Assembly: GCA_020796225.1 (NCBI GenBank)
Contig: CM036753.1
Coordinates: 68,935,865-68,999,864, forward strand
From: Arion vulgaris
Lineage: Eukaryota > Mollusca > Gastropoda > Stylommatophora > Arionidae
Reading direction: 5' to 3'
DNA: 64,000 bases
Shown: positions 1 through 10,464 of the stretch, piece by piece
Layout of the letters: each line of letters starts with the position of its first letter
Position numbering within the stretch: the stretch's first letter is position 1
Made by a program: the position numbers and the translations under genes
Notes under the pieces: generated by a model
What the model saw: the letters and a program-made list of their open reading frames with translations, nothing else
Database searches by the model: none
Told to the model about the DNA's origin: nothing

Positions 1-508
1 AGTGGTTGAGGAAAGACAATGGATAGTGCAGATACTTTCAATGCCATGAGAGATGCAAGCCATGACTTTAAAAACATTTATGAATCTGCATTTCTATCCA
101 AAGTGAAGAAGATGGGAGTAAAAACTGGGAACTGCCAAACATGAACACTTTGTTGAAGGCACGGGGCATTTGATTAATCAACACGGAATGAGTGTGATCA
201 GCCGTTTTACGCTGGTAAAGATATTGGGCTGAAATGATGATCCTTACTAATTTCTAACTTTATGTAATTTCTGATTTTCTTCCTTTCCGTCACCGTCTAC
301 AACACATTTCTTATCTTGACAGAACTGTTATCAATTTGGCTAACAATTCATACATTTATTTTTGCAGGCTGCATTAGTTTTATCTGATGAGACAAGACAA
401 GAGCTCATAGACATTAACATGAATTTACCATCGATGACCATTTAAGAGATGAGAGTGTGTATATATTTTATTACGCTTAAAGTTCATGTACTGTAAACTA
501 CTAATAAA
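1..508 (+). CDS. Possible 3'-terminal exons of an unidentified gene (partial)
   Basis: An open stretch from about 11 to 117 contains an ATG at 19 and ends at a possible donor (GGA|GTAAAA, 118). A pyrimidine-rich acceptor TTTTTGCAG ends at 367. The following exon 368-445 continues in phase 0 to a TAA at 443-445, coding A-A-L-V-L-S-D-E-T-R-Q-E-L-I-D at its start. A canonical AATAAA lies at 503-508, 58 nt past the stop, which suits a last exon. An alternative donor at 215 (CTG|GTAAAG) would also join in frame from a different reading frame. I do not recognise the protein; the gene would begin to the left of the window. Splice choice is inference. Confidence 0.35.
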
Positions 509-525
509 ATGTGTAAAATTATCTT

Positions 526-990
526 TTGTCATGAATTTCATACATTTTTAAAGCACTGTCTGTTCATTTTTATTTCCTTCAGCAAAATCTAATAGCTTTG
601 CATTCAAAATCACTAGCTATTGTTAACGTATCCATTTATTAGCTGTTTGATATCAATCAAGTTTCAGCCAGCTAATGTTTACCTGAATGAGTGAATGGAT
701 TTCATCTTGTTTCTTGCTGTTAAATGCATTTCATGTCACCCATTGTTTTGCCTTGACCTTTCATAATTTATATTCTGTCAAAATCGAAGTGTTGCGATTC
801 TATCTCAATGATTTTGTTTGAATTTGGTTTTATGATGTTCAAATTTATGTTTCACATTGCAAAATTCCAGGAAATGAAATGACACAAACTAATCAAAGAC
901 TGTTTTTAGAATTAGCAACATCTATGTTCTACTATTTCTATTAGCCTCTACTATTTATGTGATTCTGCTTTTATCATAGTTTTTTATGAA
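526..990. other. Gap between convergent candidate gene ends
   Basis: AT-rich sequence between the poly(A) signal of the plus-strand candidate and the stop codon of the minus-strand candidate. I see no repeat family or coding stretch here. Confidence 0.4.
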
Positions 991-1310
991 TTATATGAGG
1001 TCTTTTAAAAATCTTTTTGATTGATCCACTCTCCTTTGCCAATATGTCAGCTCTTTTCGTTTTCTGTTAAGATCTTCAAGGTAGGGGCGTGCCTCACTTG
1101 CCAAGGTGAGATAAATTCCCTTGAAGGGTAAAAAGCGAAAATTAATAGCTTGAAGGTGAATCATACTTATACAAGTCAAACCAACCTTGTCATGGTGCAG
1201 GCTGGTGACTGTGCCTTCAAAGGCACAGTACTGGCCTGTGGACATCTCCAGGCGTAAAACTTTGCAAGTGGTTCCTATGAGTCCAGAAGCACAAACCACC
1301 TAGTTCTCTG
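991..1310 (-). CDS. Possible terminal exon(s) of an unidentified minus-strand gene
   Basis: The minus strand is open for about 100 codons, ending at a stop at 991-993. An AG acceptor (AACTAG|GTGG) precedes it near 1300. Inside is a candidate 66-nt intron (donor AAG|GTTGGT ending exon at 1186, acceptor after a pyrimidine run with the next exon at 1119) that keeps frame, so either the whole stretch or two short exons may be coding. The C-terminal part is charged and helix-like (E-D-L-N-R-K-R-K-E-L). The N-terminal part alternates like a small beta barrel, which is only an impression. No family recognised. Upstream exons would lie at higher coordinates, where LINE debris dominates. Confidence 0.3.
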
Positions 1311-1720
1311 ACATAAAACCACTGCAGTTGTGTCTGAGCAGGAAGCAAAGATGAAGAATATTCATTTATGTTTCTTGCATAGTCTGGGCAGCTAATATGG
1401 GGAATATACCTTTTCCATTTTGCTCAAACCCCTCTGACCATACTATTTTCACACAAAGGAAAGACAAGAGTCCATACATTTGGAATTAAGCAGGTGATGA
1501 GTGAGACTGATGCATGTTCTGTAATTTGAAGATCCTATAAATATGTATTTGAGCTTCTGTACCTCACTCGATTTTTAAAGATGTTGATTTCATTCTCACA
1601 GTCCAGTCGGCCTGTGATTTTTAAGAGTACTGGTGTGCATTTCTATTTAGTATTTTAATTATTTGTCACTTTTGCGACAAGTATTCATTATTTAGTATTT
1701 GTTGGCTATTGTGTAAGCAT
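1311..1720. other. Unassigned sequence
   Basis: No coding stretch or recognisable repeat was seen. It lies between the candidate minus-strand exon and the first LINE remnant. Confidence 0.4.
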
Positions 1721-1724
1721 CATC

Positions 1725-2290
1725 ATGTGTTGTCTCCACACCGAAGGTTGACTGCCACGAACCTCCAACAACATCCCGTCTCTTGCGTTGATGGTGTACT
1801 ATTGCAAACTGCAATTTGCCCATATCTTGATGTTTCCTTCCCACTTGTGTCTCGGTCTTTCTCTTGCTCACAACCTTCCGCTTTCCCTTCTAATTTAAGT
1901 TTTACTCAAGGTGTCATGTCTCATTATGTGTCTGAAATATTTTAATTGTTTGATTAAAGGGGAGGTGGGAAGCACCCAAGCTTTCTTGAAAACCCATAAA
2001 CCTCTGACATCTACAGACGTTTAGTGCTATAATTAGTGCTGCAGAAACTACTACTCAGGTAGAGTCCATTGGTCATCAGTCCAGTATTCTCCCATTTCTA
2101 GTGCAGTTGGAGCTCTAAAAACATCACTTAATGATCTCAGTGGACCTGTTATTATAGTCTGGAGAGCCACTTCTGTGGGTAATCTGTATTCATAATACTT
2201 GTTCATTGTCCATGTTTCTGAACCATGTGAAAATAAAAAGGAAAAATAGCACTTGATAATCCTCATCTTGAGCTTGTTATCTATTTAGAT
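1725..2290 (-). mobile_element. LINE 3'-end remnant
   Basis: Read on the minus strand, this matches the 3' part of the LINE at 48442-49941. Both carry the same block after a CATCATCA-type tail, and a degenerate S-E-T-W-T-M-N-K motif typical of the region downstream of LINE reverse transcriptases. Stops and frameshifts break it. It is a dead 5'-truncated copy. Confidence 0.6.
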
Positions 2291-2404
2291 GTTAGTAATT
2301 TGCTCAGTCATTGAACATACTTTCTACCATTCCTATTCTCTATTCATATCTGTAATCATGTGCCTTAGGTATAAGATATTGTTTACTTGCTCGTCCGCAT
2401 TGTG

Positions 2405-2632
2405 CCTGGGCCCGCAAGGGAAGCAAAAATAGTACCACTGCGACCTACAAGGCATGTCGTGAGAGGTTACTGATGTAGGACCTGAGGAAGTTACACTAGT
2501 AAATAAAAAGCATCGCAGAAATCGAATGTGCTGGCCTACTTGTAGGCGCATAACTGTCACAATGTACAATCGCTCTTAGGCTCAGATCACATACAAATCA
2601 CACAAGTGGTTGATGTGGAGCTTTCGAAGAAG
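2405..2632 (+). mobile_element. SINE-like element, family C1
   Basis: Plus orientation: starts with a GGGCCCGCAAGGGAAGCAAA head, then the core with CATGTCGT and GAGAGG, then a tail ending TTCGAAGAAG. It matches six other C1 copies in the window over its whole length. Confidence 0.7.
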
Positions 2633-2859
2633 TTTACTTGCTTCAGTTCTATTATTTTGACATTAATTTTTTTGCATGTAATATACTAGAAGAGTACTCA
2701 GAATACCAAAGACAGAAAAAAGAACAAATAAGTGGATTTTGTAATAGCCTAGAATGAAAGAAAAGTGGTTGATAAAGAAGATAAAAATAAAATATTTTAA
2801 ACATAAAACATGATTCTCTGGAAATCATTCTAAAAAGAATTATCCCGGGCAGACATGGG

Positions 2860-3290
2860 AAATAACTAAACTAAGATATGCTGACGATACAGTGTTACTT
2901 TCAGCATAACAAAAATGGATTGAGAAATTAATCATGGAAGTGAACGCGAAAAACAAAATCTATATCTCAATGTTGCAAAAACAAAAATAATGATCAAAAA
3001 CATGGCAAAGAATATTTTTATTAACAGAGAGAGAGGATAGAAAATGTGAAAAGCTTTTAATATCTCCATTCACTGCTAACAAGATATGGGTTGAAGAAAA
3101 TTAAAACAGCAAACAAATATAGCCTTGCAAAAAATAAACAACTAAAAACAGTATAGAATGGAACACAAAGGCCAAAAAACCAAGAACATGTATATTCTCA
3201 GTGACAATGTATGGGTATGAAACATGGACATTTAACAAGGCAGTGGAAAAGCATAAAAAGAAACAGCTTCCACCACCTGTCAAAATCACT
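2860..3290 (+). mobile_element. LINE reverse-transcriptase remnant
   Basis: Translation shows L-R-Y-A-D-D-T-V-L-L, the catalytic YADD box of a non-LTR reverse transcriptase. Further on comes a degenerate block ending in an E-T-W-T-F-N-K motif near 3220-3245. Several stops interrupt it. The downstream motif is shared with the copy at 12600-13090. Confidence 0.65.
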
Positions 3291-3419
3291 CACTACAAAA
3301 AACACAGGCGTGCTCTCAAAAGACCTGGAAAATGATACTACTATACAACACAGACCTACAGTCCAATTTCACAGTGATGACAACTATTCCAGGCATAGAC
3401 AATAAGGCTGAAGAAACAG

Positions 3420-4010
3420 ATCTCATCCTGAGAGCAAAATCACATATATAAACAGAGGGATCATCGGACACGACAGCGAGGAAAGGAGGGACTGAAGCCA
3501 TCATTATACTCCAAGATGGCACCACAATAAAAAAAATTCAAGTGACACAGAACTCTACAAACTTTTGAGCTAAACAACAGGCAATGTCATTGTCACAAAA
3601 ATACTGCAGAAAAGGAAAATATAAAATAAACTTTCAGTCCTGCAGGCCACACAAAGGGAACCACACGGTAATATGTAAATAGAGAGCTGACATTCCATCT
3701 AAACAAGCTCTCAGAACACAGCCAAATTATTCTCCAGTGGATACCAGCTCACTGTGGCATATCAGGAAATGAGAGAGCAGACAAGCTGGCTAAAAAGGGA
3801 ACAAAATTGATACAACACAAACCCAGTGTCACTACCAGAAATCAAGACACATAAAACGAAAATACAGAGTTGTGGACGCAGCAAACACCCATAAGTAGAC
3901 TAAACAGCACACAACAATCTTCCGTCTTAGGACACTACACTGCAGTCTCAACCATCACATGTACATAATAAAGCCTGCTCAGTGTGTATGCCAGACAGAA
4001 TCACATACTC
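3420..4010 (+). mobile_element. LINE RNase H and C-terminal remnant
   Basis: At about 3738-3835 the frame reads Q-W-I-P-A-H-C-G-I-S-G-N-E-R-A-D-K-L-A-K, the last catalytic block of a LINE-type RNase H. Near 3900-3960 an F-R-L-R-T-L-H-C-like block follows, as in the C-terminal region of I/nimbus-like elements. It is frameshifted and inactive. A related piece lies at 56690-56930 on the other strand. Confidence 0.6.
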
Positions 4011-4014
4011 CAGA

Positions 4015-4515
4015 TGTTTTATTTTTGTGCCAGGGCATGCAGGTGTAAGGGGAATGAACGTGCGAATAGGCTTGCAGGTATGGCTGCTGTACAAAGCGGA
4101 CGATCAATGGACCATGCTGATATTATAAATTCCGGAGAGAGGACGTGTACATGATTCACGTAATAGCGGTGAATCTACATTAACCAGACTGCAAGAACTC
4201 AAAGTTAGGTATGGTGTAGCTCGACAAGAACGCTATGCTGGCAGACAAAGAAGAATTGTAAACCAACAAAGAACCGGTGTCGTTAGTCGCCACACGCTGT
4301 TGGACGTACTGAGGGAGAGATCGGAGCACTTATGGACTAATTTGTTCGACGTGCAGTGATGGTGATCCGACGACTAAACTAAAAAACTAAAAGATAGGCT
4401 CAAATGTCATAGCCGAGTTAAGTATAACTGCGGCAAACGCTGAACATGGACACAATAGAGCCACGTGGGGCATGGGAGCCAAGTTCCGACAGGGATAAGC
4501 TAGATGATGATGATA
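4015..4515 (+). mobile_element. LINE RNase H tail with GAT-type tail
   Basis: The translation begins P-G-H-A-G-V and continues G-N-E-R-A-N-R-L-A-G, the RNase H end motif. It runs to a stop near 4360, then a 3' UTR and a GATGATGATGATAA tail near 4505. The same family occurs at 15860-16600, 17990-18370, 30835-31080 and 50540-51100. Confidence 0.65.
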
Positions 4516-4559
4516 ATAAATATATTATTTTATGTAAAGTTAATAATATTGCTAGCTAT

Positions 4560-4785
4560 ATATACATCTACGTTTAGACCACAAAGGGTTCAAGAAAGAG
4601 AGGACGCCTTAAGAAGACCTTGAAACGAACTTTGCTGAAAGAGACAAGAAATATCGGTATCAATTCCATGGATCAGATTGAGCGAGTTATCCAGGACAGG
4701 TCGGTATTGAGTAATTACGGCCCTCTCTGTAACGTATAACCGTGCCCCTCTTTTCGTGGGACACGGATAATGGATGTGATGAATT
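4560..4785 (+). mobile_element. LINE 3' end directly upstream of MRPL35
   Basis: Matches the C-terminal coding region of the LINE at 17018-17470 (blocks such as G-S-R-K-R-G-R and a R-T-L-L-K/R-E segment) and ends with a short TGTGATGAAT-type tail. Its end lies about 50 bp before the MRPL35 start codon, in the same orientation. Confidence 0.6.
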
Positions 4786-4833
4786 ATATATAACTAATTA
4801 AGAGTAGTTTCCCTTCTATGTTTGCCCCAAAAA

Positions 4834-4864
4834 ATGGCAGCGTCCTTGGTCCACTCTATGTCCC
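4834..4864 (+). CDS. MRPL35: MRPL35 exon 1
   Basis: ATG GCA GCG TCC begins the frame, giving M-A-A-S-L-V-H-S-M-S plus one base, then the strong donor GTAAGT at 4865. Ending in phase 1 fits exon 2. The M-A-A-S start is common in this family. It is too short to confirm by similarity, so placement rests on phase, donor and position. Confidence 0.65.
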
Positions 4865-7800
4865 GTAAGTAGTTGTTCGAATCAAGAATTAGAATACCAT
4901 GTTGTTTCAATTGAACATTTTCTGCTGTTTGTTGCAGATGTTGTTAAGTTTTTTTCTGCAACTCGAAAACATTTGCAGATATCGTTCATAGAGAAGACAG
5001 CACTAGTAAACTAGATACATTTGTTGTGATTGCTAATCTTGAGACAAGTTGAGATTTTCTACAAAGTCAAACTTCTCAAAATCAAACGAATGCTAGTTTA
5101 TCAGTTAGTACAGTTCTGAGTTCAGTTAAATACTAAAATTAATATAGTTATGATAAACAACTTATGACATGCTAAGCTGTTGATGACATTGCTTCTTCGA
5201 ACGCTCCATTATACTCCAAATGAACCACTTGTTAACCACTCTTTCAGTTAACCAGTCTTTGTTGTGATTTGTATGTGATCCGAGCCTAAGGGCAATTGTA
5301 CGTTGTGCCAGCTATGCGCCTACAAGTACATCCGATTTCTGTGACGCTTTTTATTTACTAGGGTAGCTTCCCCTAGGCCCCTACTCCAGTCGCCTCTCAC
5401 GACATGCATTGTCCGACTTATCGATTTCAGTGTTACTACAGGGTGTTCAACTTAAAAGCAGCCTGTGAATGGAGCTAATCTAGCATATATGTATGGAAAT
5501 GAGAAGGTTCAGTTATGACGTAGTATAGGTCAAGGTTGTGTGATGGTGTGTAATTGTAGTGCGGAAGGGGCGATGAACAAATGTGACGTAGGACAAGCTA
5601 GTCAGAACCGGTTTAAATAGTAAATGACGAGATGCAATGCGTACTGGCAAATTTCTATTTATCACTGGGGCTGCTTTTAAGTTGAACACCCTGTATTATT
5701 TTCTCCTTGTGAGCCCGGCAACACTCTGGTGGTTGATGCCATTTAAAATCATTTTTATGGTGGCATGTATTGTTAGAAAAAATAAGATATTGATATAAAT
5801 AAGATACATCATACAGATACTACAGCATAACAAAAATAATAAACTAGTACAAGTACTACTTAGACTATTTCTAGTGTCATGAATTGGGGCCATGTGTATG
5901 AGATTACTGACCAAGACACTACTGACTACTCCACTTCCAAGAGATGAATCTTGAAACTGGCTACAGCAGTAGAGACTCAATGCAACTTAACATGCCCTAT
6001 ATTGTATGAATGACCTATTCAGGGGGAATGAAGAATAACAAAATATGTTGAGAAAGTTAGTGAGGCCCTCCAGTGGCAATCTAGAACTTTATTTGCTAGG
6101 ACAGTTATGTTCAGTCCATGCTTCTAAAACATCAGGTGTCAGTCAATATAAGTGAATGACATCTTTAGATTATTTCAGAGCCCGTCTGCCCAGCGTGTTC
6201 GTAGCGCGTTGGACTACATGTGACTATCCCTCTGTGTGTGCGGGTTCAATTCCGCGGGATGGCAGAAAAGCCACAGATTCCCCAGATTTACGGTGCTCGT
6301 GGCACCGAACCGAAGGGTTACGATGTCCATGGCACCGTGCCGAAGAGCTGAAAAGCTCAAGTGCTTCTGGATCGGAAAAAATAAAAAATACAGATTATTT
6401 CAGCCTTCAAAATCTTAATGAATCTACTTAATGGGCATGTAAGTAATGAGAGAGTGGACACGTTTATATTAAGAACACCTATAGGCTATTCAGGATTTTT
6501 TAAATGGAAAAGAAGAATATAATGCAGTTGCTTTGCTACCGCCAAACTCTGCATTTTGTGGCGCATATGTGGTGTGATTTGTGGAATTTGGAATCAAACA
6601 TTGAACAAGTAGGAACGCTTTTAGGCACACAAAAAAAGTGTTTAAACAACAAAGCAAAGAAACCATCACCATTCTTACCTTCTGACATCTGCTGGGGGAG
6701 ACTGAACACCAGTACTGGTCTACTTATTATACACTTATTTAGTTGTTTGCTGGTTAACAGGATTGACTTCATACAGTTTTCCAGACTTTTAGATTTTCAG
6801 TCTTTTTTCAGCAAGTGGTGAAAGTTGCTTAAAGCACACATGACTCGACTTACTTTGATTTATTCCTCTCCACTCCTCATAGAGCATAGGGCCTCAACGG
6901 TTGTTCGCCACTTTTCCCGGTCTCTGGCTGTTTTCTTTATGATCTGCCAGGTAAGTTGAACACCCTTTAGTTCCTCAAGAAGACTTTGTCTCCAGGTCTG
7001 TTTAAGATGTCCTCCTTTCCATTTTCCTTGCGGGTTCCACAACAAATAACAGAGCAATCTTTATAGTTCTCACACTAATTTTAATGGGTTTGATTGCAAC
7101 AAGAACTCTTCATTAGCTTAGCTACTGCAATATTCAGTACACTTAATTCATCAGTGGGATGTTGAAATGACACTTTTCAATTTACTTTTACCATGACCAT
7201 CAATTGTTTCATACTTACATGCATTTTTACAAACTGTGATCTTTTCCCTCCATAAGCGCTTGTTCACATCACTACTGTATTCTTCTTCTTCACCCCTAGG
7301 GAGGCATAGGTCCGCAACCAAGGCCTTCTAAGTCCTCTTATTCAAGGCCATCTTTTCCAGATCTCTCTAATCTCTCCTCATTTTCTTGCATTCCGTCTCC
7401 AACTCCCATCTCCAGATGTTCCTGGGAAGGTGCCAATCCTGAAGGTCTTTCGTGTTGAAATGAGTCCTTCCTTGCAGGTCCTTCTTCTTCCTCGGTTGGT
7501 GAGCTATGAATTTCCCTGAGTGTAGTTTCTGCAGCTATCTAGTGTTTTTTTACGGGGTGGGGTAGTTAGCTTAACTTCCTTAGTTGCCTCTTACAACATG
7601 CATGACAGGTAACAGTGGTTCTATTCTTTGGACCCCGTAACCACTCGGGAGTGACTACTATAATACCTACAGCTTATTATTTCAGATGGGTGCTTATTTC
7701 CATTGATTGAATATAGATGCAGTGGCATTACTTATTGCAGGAAAATGAACTCAATGGCTAGATAAACACCATTTTTACTCAGTCCCATCAATACTACATT

Positions 7801-10464
7801 ACTCAAATTTGTTTTCTTAAATGTGAATAAATTTAGTGACCTTGATATATTTAGTCTTTGCAATATTCTTCAGGATTGTGCATTCATGCCCCAAAAGTGC
7901 TTCACCTGCTTGCCCCACAGAGGATCAAACTCAATGTGTCTTTCCAGAAATATTCAGCAGTTAGAAATCATGCAACACTTTTGAATAAAATACAGAATGT
8001 CCTTCCAGCAGCTGAGATTAGGTAATATATTGATAACATAATTCTGTTCCTTTAATATTTATGGCTTTGATTGCAGTTTCATTTGGTTTTTGAGATTATC
8101 TTAGTGGTAGCTGTCTAGATTTATGCGCCAGCAGTTGCTAATCCAAGTAGAGTCAATTCTCTATGGTCAATGGGTACCCAGGCTTCCTGAGTTGGTGAAA
8201 TTTGGAATAATCACTTTGTTGCTGATACTTTTAGTTATTTTGAAGTAACAGATCATCTATAGGGTGACAGCCAAATAGCAGTTACAGGGTTGTCATTAGG
8301 ACCTCGATGGTCAGGGTTGTTGAAATGGGTAAGCCACTGGACTGAATTTCCTGAGATGGGTATCAGGGAGGTGTTGGCAGATGAAGCCTCTAAGGCCAGT
8401 TTCTACTATGTATGTAAGGTAGCAGCATAATAAAATTATAGCACAAATGTGCCGTAAACTATCATGTATGGTTAAAGTGGTCTTATGGAAAGACTATTGG
8501 TTTAAACCACATGCTTGAGGGTCATGCGGCACAATGGATATTGGGTCAATTTAGCATTATGGTCAGTGATCCAGCACTGACCAAGATCATAGCTGCTTAC
8601 TTATGGTGACCCTGGAAATAGACTAAAATACTGCAGTCTGGCAAAGTGAGTAGGGATCGAGTAGAGAAGCAACCAATAAGATAAAGGGGTAATGTATGGG
8701 CAGCTGCATATAATATGAGATTCTATTGCACATCAGACGATCAGACTGAAGTTATATACAAATTTCTAGAGATTGAGTCTGTGCACTACTATTGTGCAAT
8801 GTTGGTTCAGCTATCCCATCGAGTGTCTCCTGTTGCTCTAAGTAACGCAGCTTTGACAGTCTTTGTTAGTCACACCAGTATGCTGAAGTCTGACACATTG
8901 TGTCAGTGGTTGATGTTTAACATACTGTCAAGAGAAAATCAATTAAGTGAAAAAACTTTCTAATGCCTCTGTAAGGGAAATAATTTGTGTTAAAAAAATC
9001 ACTCTTCCTGTCTGCTATGCGCCCTTTGAGCTCAAGTTGAATTTTGCCCATAGCACATCTTCCATGTATACAATGCATGGTACGGAGCATGGTGTACAAT
9101 ATCCCAAAGGCTGATTATTAAAATACTGTAGCTTATTCTTTGTGACAGCTTTATAAATAAACATCTCAGGACCGGATTTGGATACTAATCTTAACAATAT
9201 CTTAAACATTATTATCACAATTCTCTCCCTCTCTAGTCTGGTATGTGGCGCTTAGGGTAGCAAAAAATGCATGCCATTCTTCTCTTTTCTTGGCCGTCCT
9301 CTGTATTGTGTTTCAGCTGTGATTTCTTTCTTTCAATTCCTGTTCTCCAAGTCTAAAAGGGTCTAAAGCTGAAGGGTTGACTTGATTGCGCCAGGTTTTA
9401 TCCTATATGGCTCGATCCCTCTCCACAAAAATGGTACGCCACCTGTCGAGAGTATTGCACTAAACATGAACTCCTTAGCTCCGTCAACAATCCTAGGAGT
9501 CTCTGGAAAAAATGCGTGAACAGATGGCGCAGCTCGGATCTGAACCCACAACCATTGGAATGCAAGGCGAAGGTTTAACAACTGCGCCACAGAGACCCCT
9601 CTTCTCCAGGTTGTTTTGGGTCTCCCATGTTTTCTTTTACTCTCTGGTGTCAGTGCAGTTTTCATTACAGAGTTAGTCTCCATTCGTATCACATGTCTGA
9701 TCCATTCCCAGCGTCTCTTTTGGATGATGGTGTTTATATTCTATTGCTAACATTGTGTTAGTAGTTCTTGGCTAGAGATAATTTTTGACTAGGACACCCG
9801 AAAAATCTTTTGCGGACAAGTCATTTGAAAATATCTTGTTCTTCCATTCTCCAGCATTCTGATCTGTACAATAAAATTTATAGCATTCAGCTGCGGTATA
9901 TATTAATCCTGGTTATGATGCTGTATTGGACTGATTTCCATTATCACATCTACCTTCTTGTAATATATTAATTGTTTATTTCTTGTTGACACCTTGTTAT
10001 AAAATATATGATGCTTATTTTATTGTTTGTTGTAGGTCTTCACTGACCAGTCGATCTCATCTTCATACAACCTCAGTGTGCGCAACAACATATGAACGAA
10101 AGGTGTGGCGCGAGACTAGGGTCATAAACCGCTTTTATCGGCTTCACTGGGGAGCATGGATCCGATGTCGAGGTGGAAGACATAAAAGCCTAATAAAAAA
10201 CAAGCAAGAGGGCCTGGGAACTAGGGCAGCACATATTCTGTAACCGAAAACAAAGTGAACTTCTGGACAAGTTAGTTACAGGCACCTGGAGGGAGCCTAA
10301 GTATTTTGTGGATACACCCTATGATTCATATCACAAAAGAACCAATTGCGAGTATTTCCCAACTCCTAGAAAGTTTTATCCTTAGTATAATCAGAAATAT
10401 TGTTTATATTTTTTGGCATGACATGTGTTTTTTTGCCTGTTAAATCATAAAGTTGTCAAATAAA
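4834..10464 (+). CDS. MRPL35: Mitochondrial ribosomal protein bL35m, three exons, frame break in exon 3
   Basis: Exons 4834-4864, 7874-8021 and 10036-10385 join with matching phases (1, then 2). They give a protein starting M-A-A-S with an N-terminal half suited to a mitochondrial presequence. The bL35m domain lies in exon 3: V-I-N-R-F-Y-R-L-H-W-G-A-W near residues 100-112, then C-N-R-K-Q-S-E-L-L-D-K, then Y-F-V-D-T-P-Y and Y-H-K-R-T-N. These match the metazoan MRPL35 pattern as I recall it. The product is a structural protein of the mitochondrial large ribosomal subunit. The frame breaks at about 10235-10239 (ATTCTGTAAC): two bases appear missing from a T run where relatives have F-C. The expected length would be about 176 aa. 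AATAAA lies at 10459-10464. The break could be an assembly error or a dead gene; intact splice sites favour the former. Confidence 0.85.
5195..5728 (-). mobile_element. SINE-like C1 copy split by a MITE
   Basis: Minus orientation. The tail begins at the TTCTTCGAACGCTCC side near 5195 and the head ends with CCTTGTGAGCCC near 5725. A mariner-type MITE at 5439-5693 interrupts it; removing the MITE and one TA restores the head sequence seen in the other C1 copies. Confidence 0.75.
5439..5693. mobile_element. Mariner/Tc1-type MITE, 255 bp
   Basis: The terminal inverted repeats are perfect over 25 bp: one end starts CAGGGTGTTCAACTTAAAAG and the other is its reverse complement ending in CACCCTG. 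A TA target duplication flanks it (5437-5438 and 5694-5695). There is no transposase. It is nested in a C1 SINE. Confidence 0.85.
6179..6391 (+). mobile_element. tRNA-derived SINE, family A, with 12-bp TSD
   Basis: The head has pol III-like sequence and a B box GGTTCAATTCC. The body has the repeated motif GGCACCGA and the 3' end is TGCTTCTGGATCGG plus A-rich tail. The target duplication AGATTATTTCAG is exact at 6167-6178 and 6392-6403. It sits in MRPL35 intron 1. Confidence 0.85.
6860..7045 (-). mobile_element. LINE C-terminal remnant
   Basis: The minus strand reads W-N-P-Q-G-K and then T-A-R-D-R-E-K-W-R, ending in a stop. This is the common C-terminal pattern downstream of reverse transcriptase in several non-LTR elements. 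It is a short 5'-truncated copy in MRPL35 intron 1. Confidence 0.6.
7290..7480 (-). mobile_element. LINE C-terminal remnant
   Basis: The minus strand reads a degenerate K-A-L-V-A-D-L-C-L-P-R block, the usual last residues of LINE open frames. It is degraded; the family is uncertain. Confidence 0.45.
7550..7662 (-). mobile_element. Partial C2 SINE-like element
   Basis: Contains only the core and head: TTGCCTCTTACAACATGCAT, then AACAGTGGTTCTATTCTTT and CCACTCGGG. The rest of C2 is missing. Confidence 0.55.
7874..8021 (+). CDS. MRPL35: MRPL35 exon 2
   Basis: The exon follows acceptor TTCTTCAG and ends AG|GTAATA. At 148 nt it is open throughout, giving a basic, leucine-rich segment (K-V-L-H-L-L-A-P-Q-R and L-L-N-K-I-Q-N-V-L-P). 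This suits the presequence and linker part of bL35m. Its last two bases complete an Arg codon with exon 3. Confidence 0.75.
8022..9229. other. MRPL35 intron 2, unassigned part
   Basis: No clear repeat family or exon. Short open frames here show no family features. Confidence 0.4.
9230..9735 (-). mobile_element. LINE C-terminal remnant split by a B SINE
   Basis: The minus strand reads V-I-R-M-E-T-N-S-V, then K-H-G-R-P-K-T-T-W-R-R from 9600-9730. The frame resumes beyond the SINE at 9230-9360 with the matching C-terminal end. The piece at 61585-61770 is another copy of this 3' end. Confidence 0.6.
9362..9597 (-). mobile_element. tRNA-derived SINE, family B
   Basis: Minus orientation. The head near 9597 reads as a pol III promoter and the tail near 9362 ends with the family's CTTTAGACCC end, seen here in reverse complement. 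The family consensus head TGGCTAAGTGGTTAAG fits an A box and GGTTCGAATCC a B box. It is nested in a LINE remnant. Confidence 0.75.
10036..10385 (+). CDS. MRPL35: MRPL35 exon 3 (bL35m domain, frameshifted)
   Basis: Acceptor TTGTTGTAG precedes the exon. The first frame runs to a TAA at 10241; the frame one base over restores the conserved C-N-R-K-Q-S-E-L-L-D-K block and runs to TAG at 10383-10385. The two halves together give the whole conserved domain, so a small deletion at about 10235-10239 is the simplest reading. Confidence 0.85.
10459..10464 (+). promoter_or_regulatory. MRPL35 poly(A) signal
   Basis: AATAAA lies 74 nt after the MRPL35 stop codon, a normal spacing for a 3' UTR end. Confidence 0.6.

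Noticed and set aside
6179..6250. tRNA gene
   Set aside because: Box-like motifs belong to a repeated SINE head; no cloverleaf could be drawn with a proper acceptor stem.
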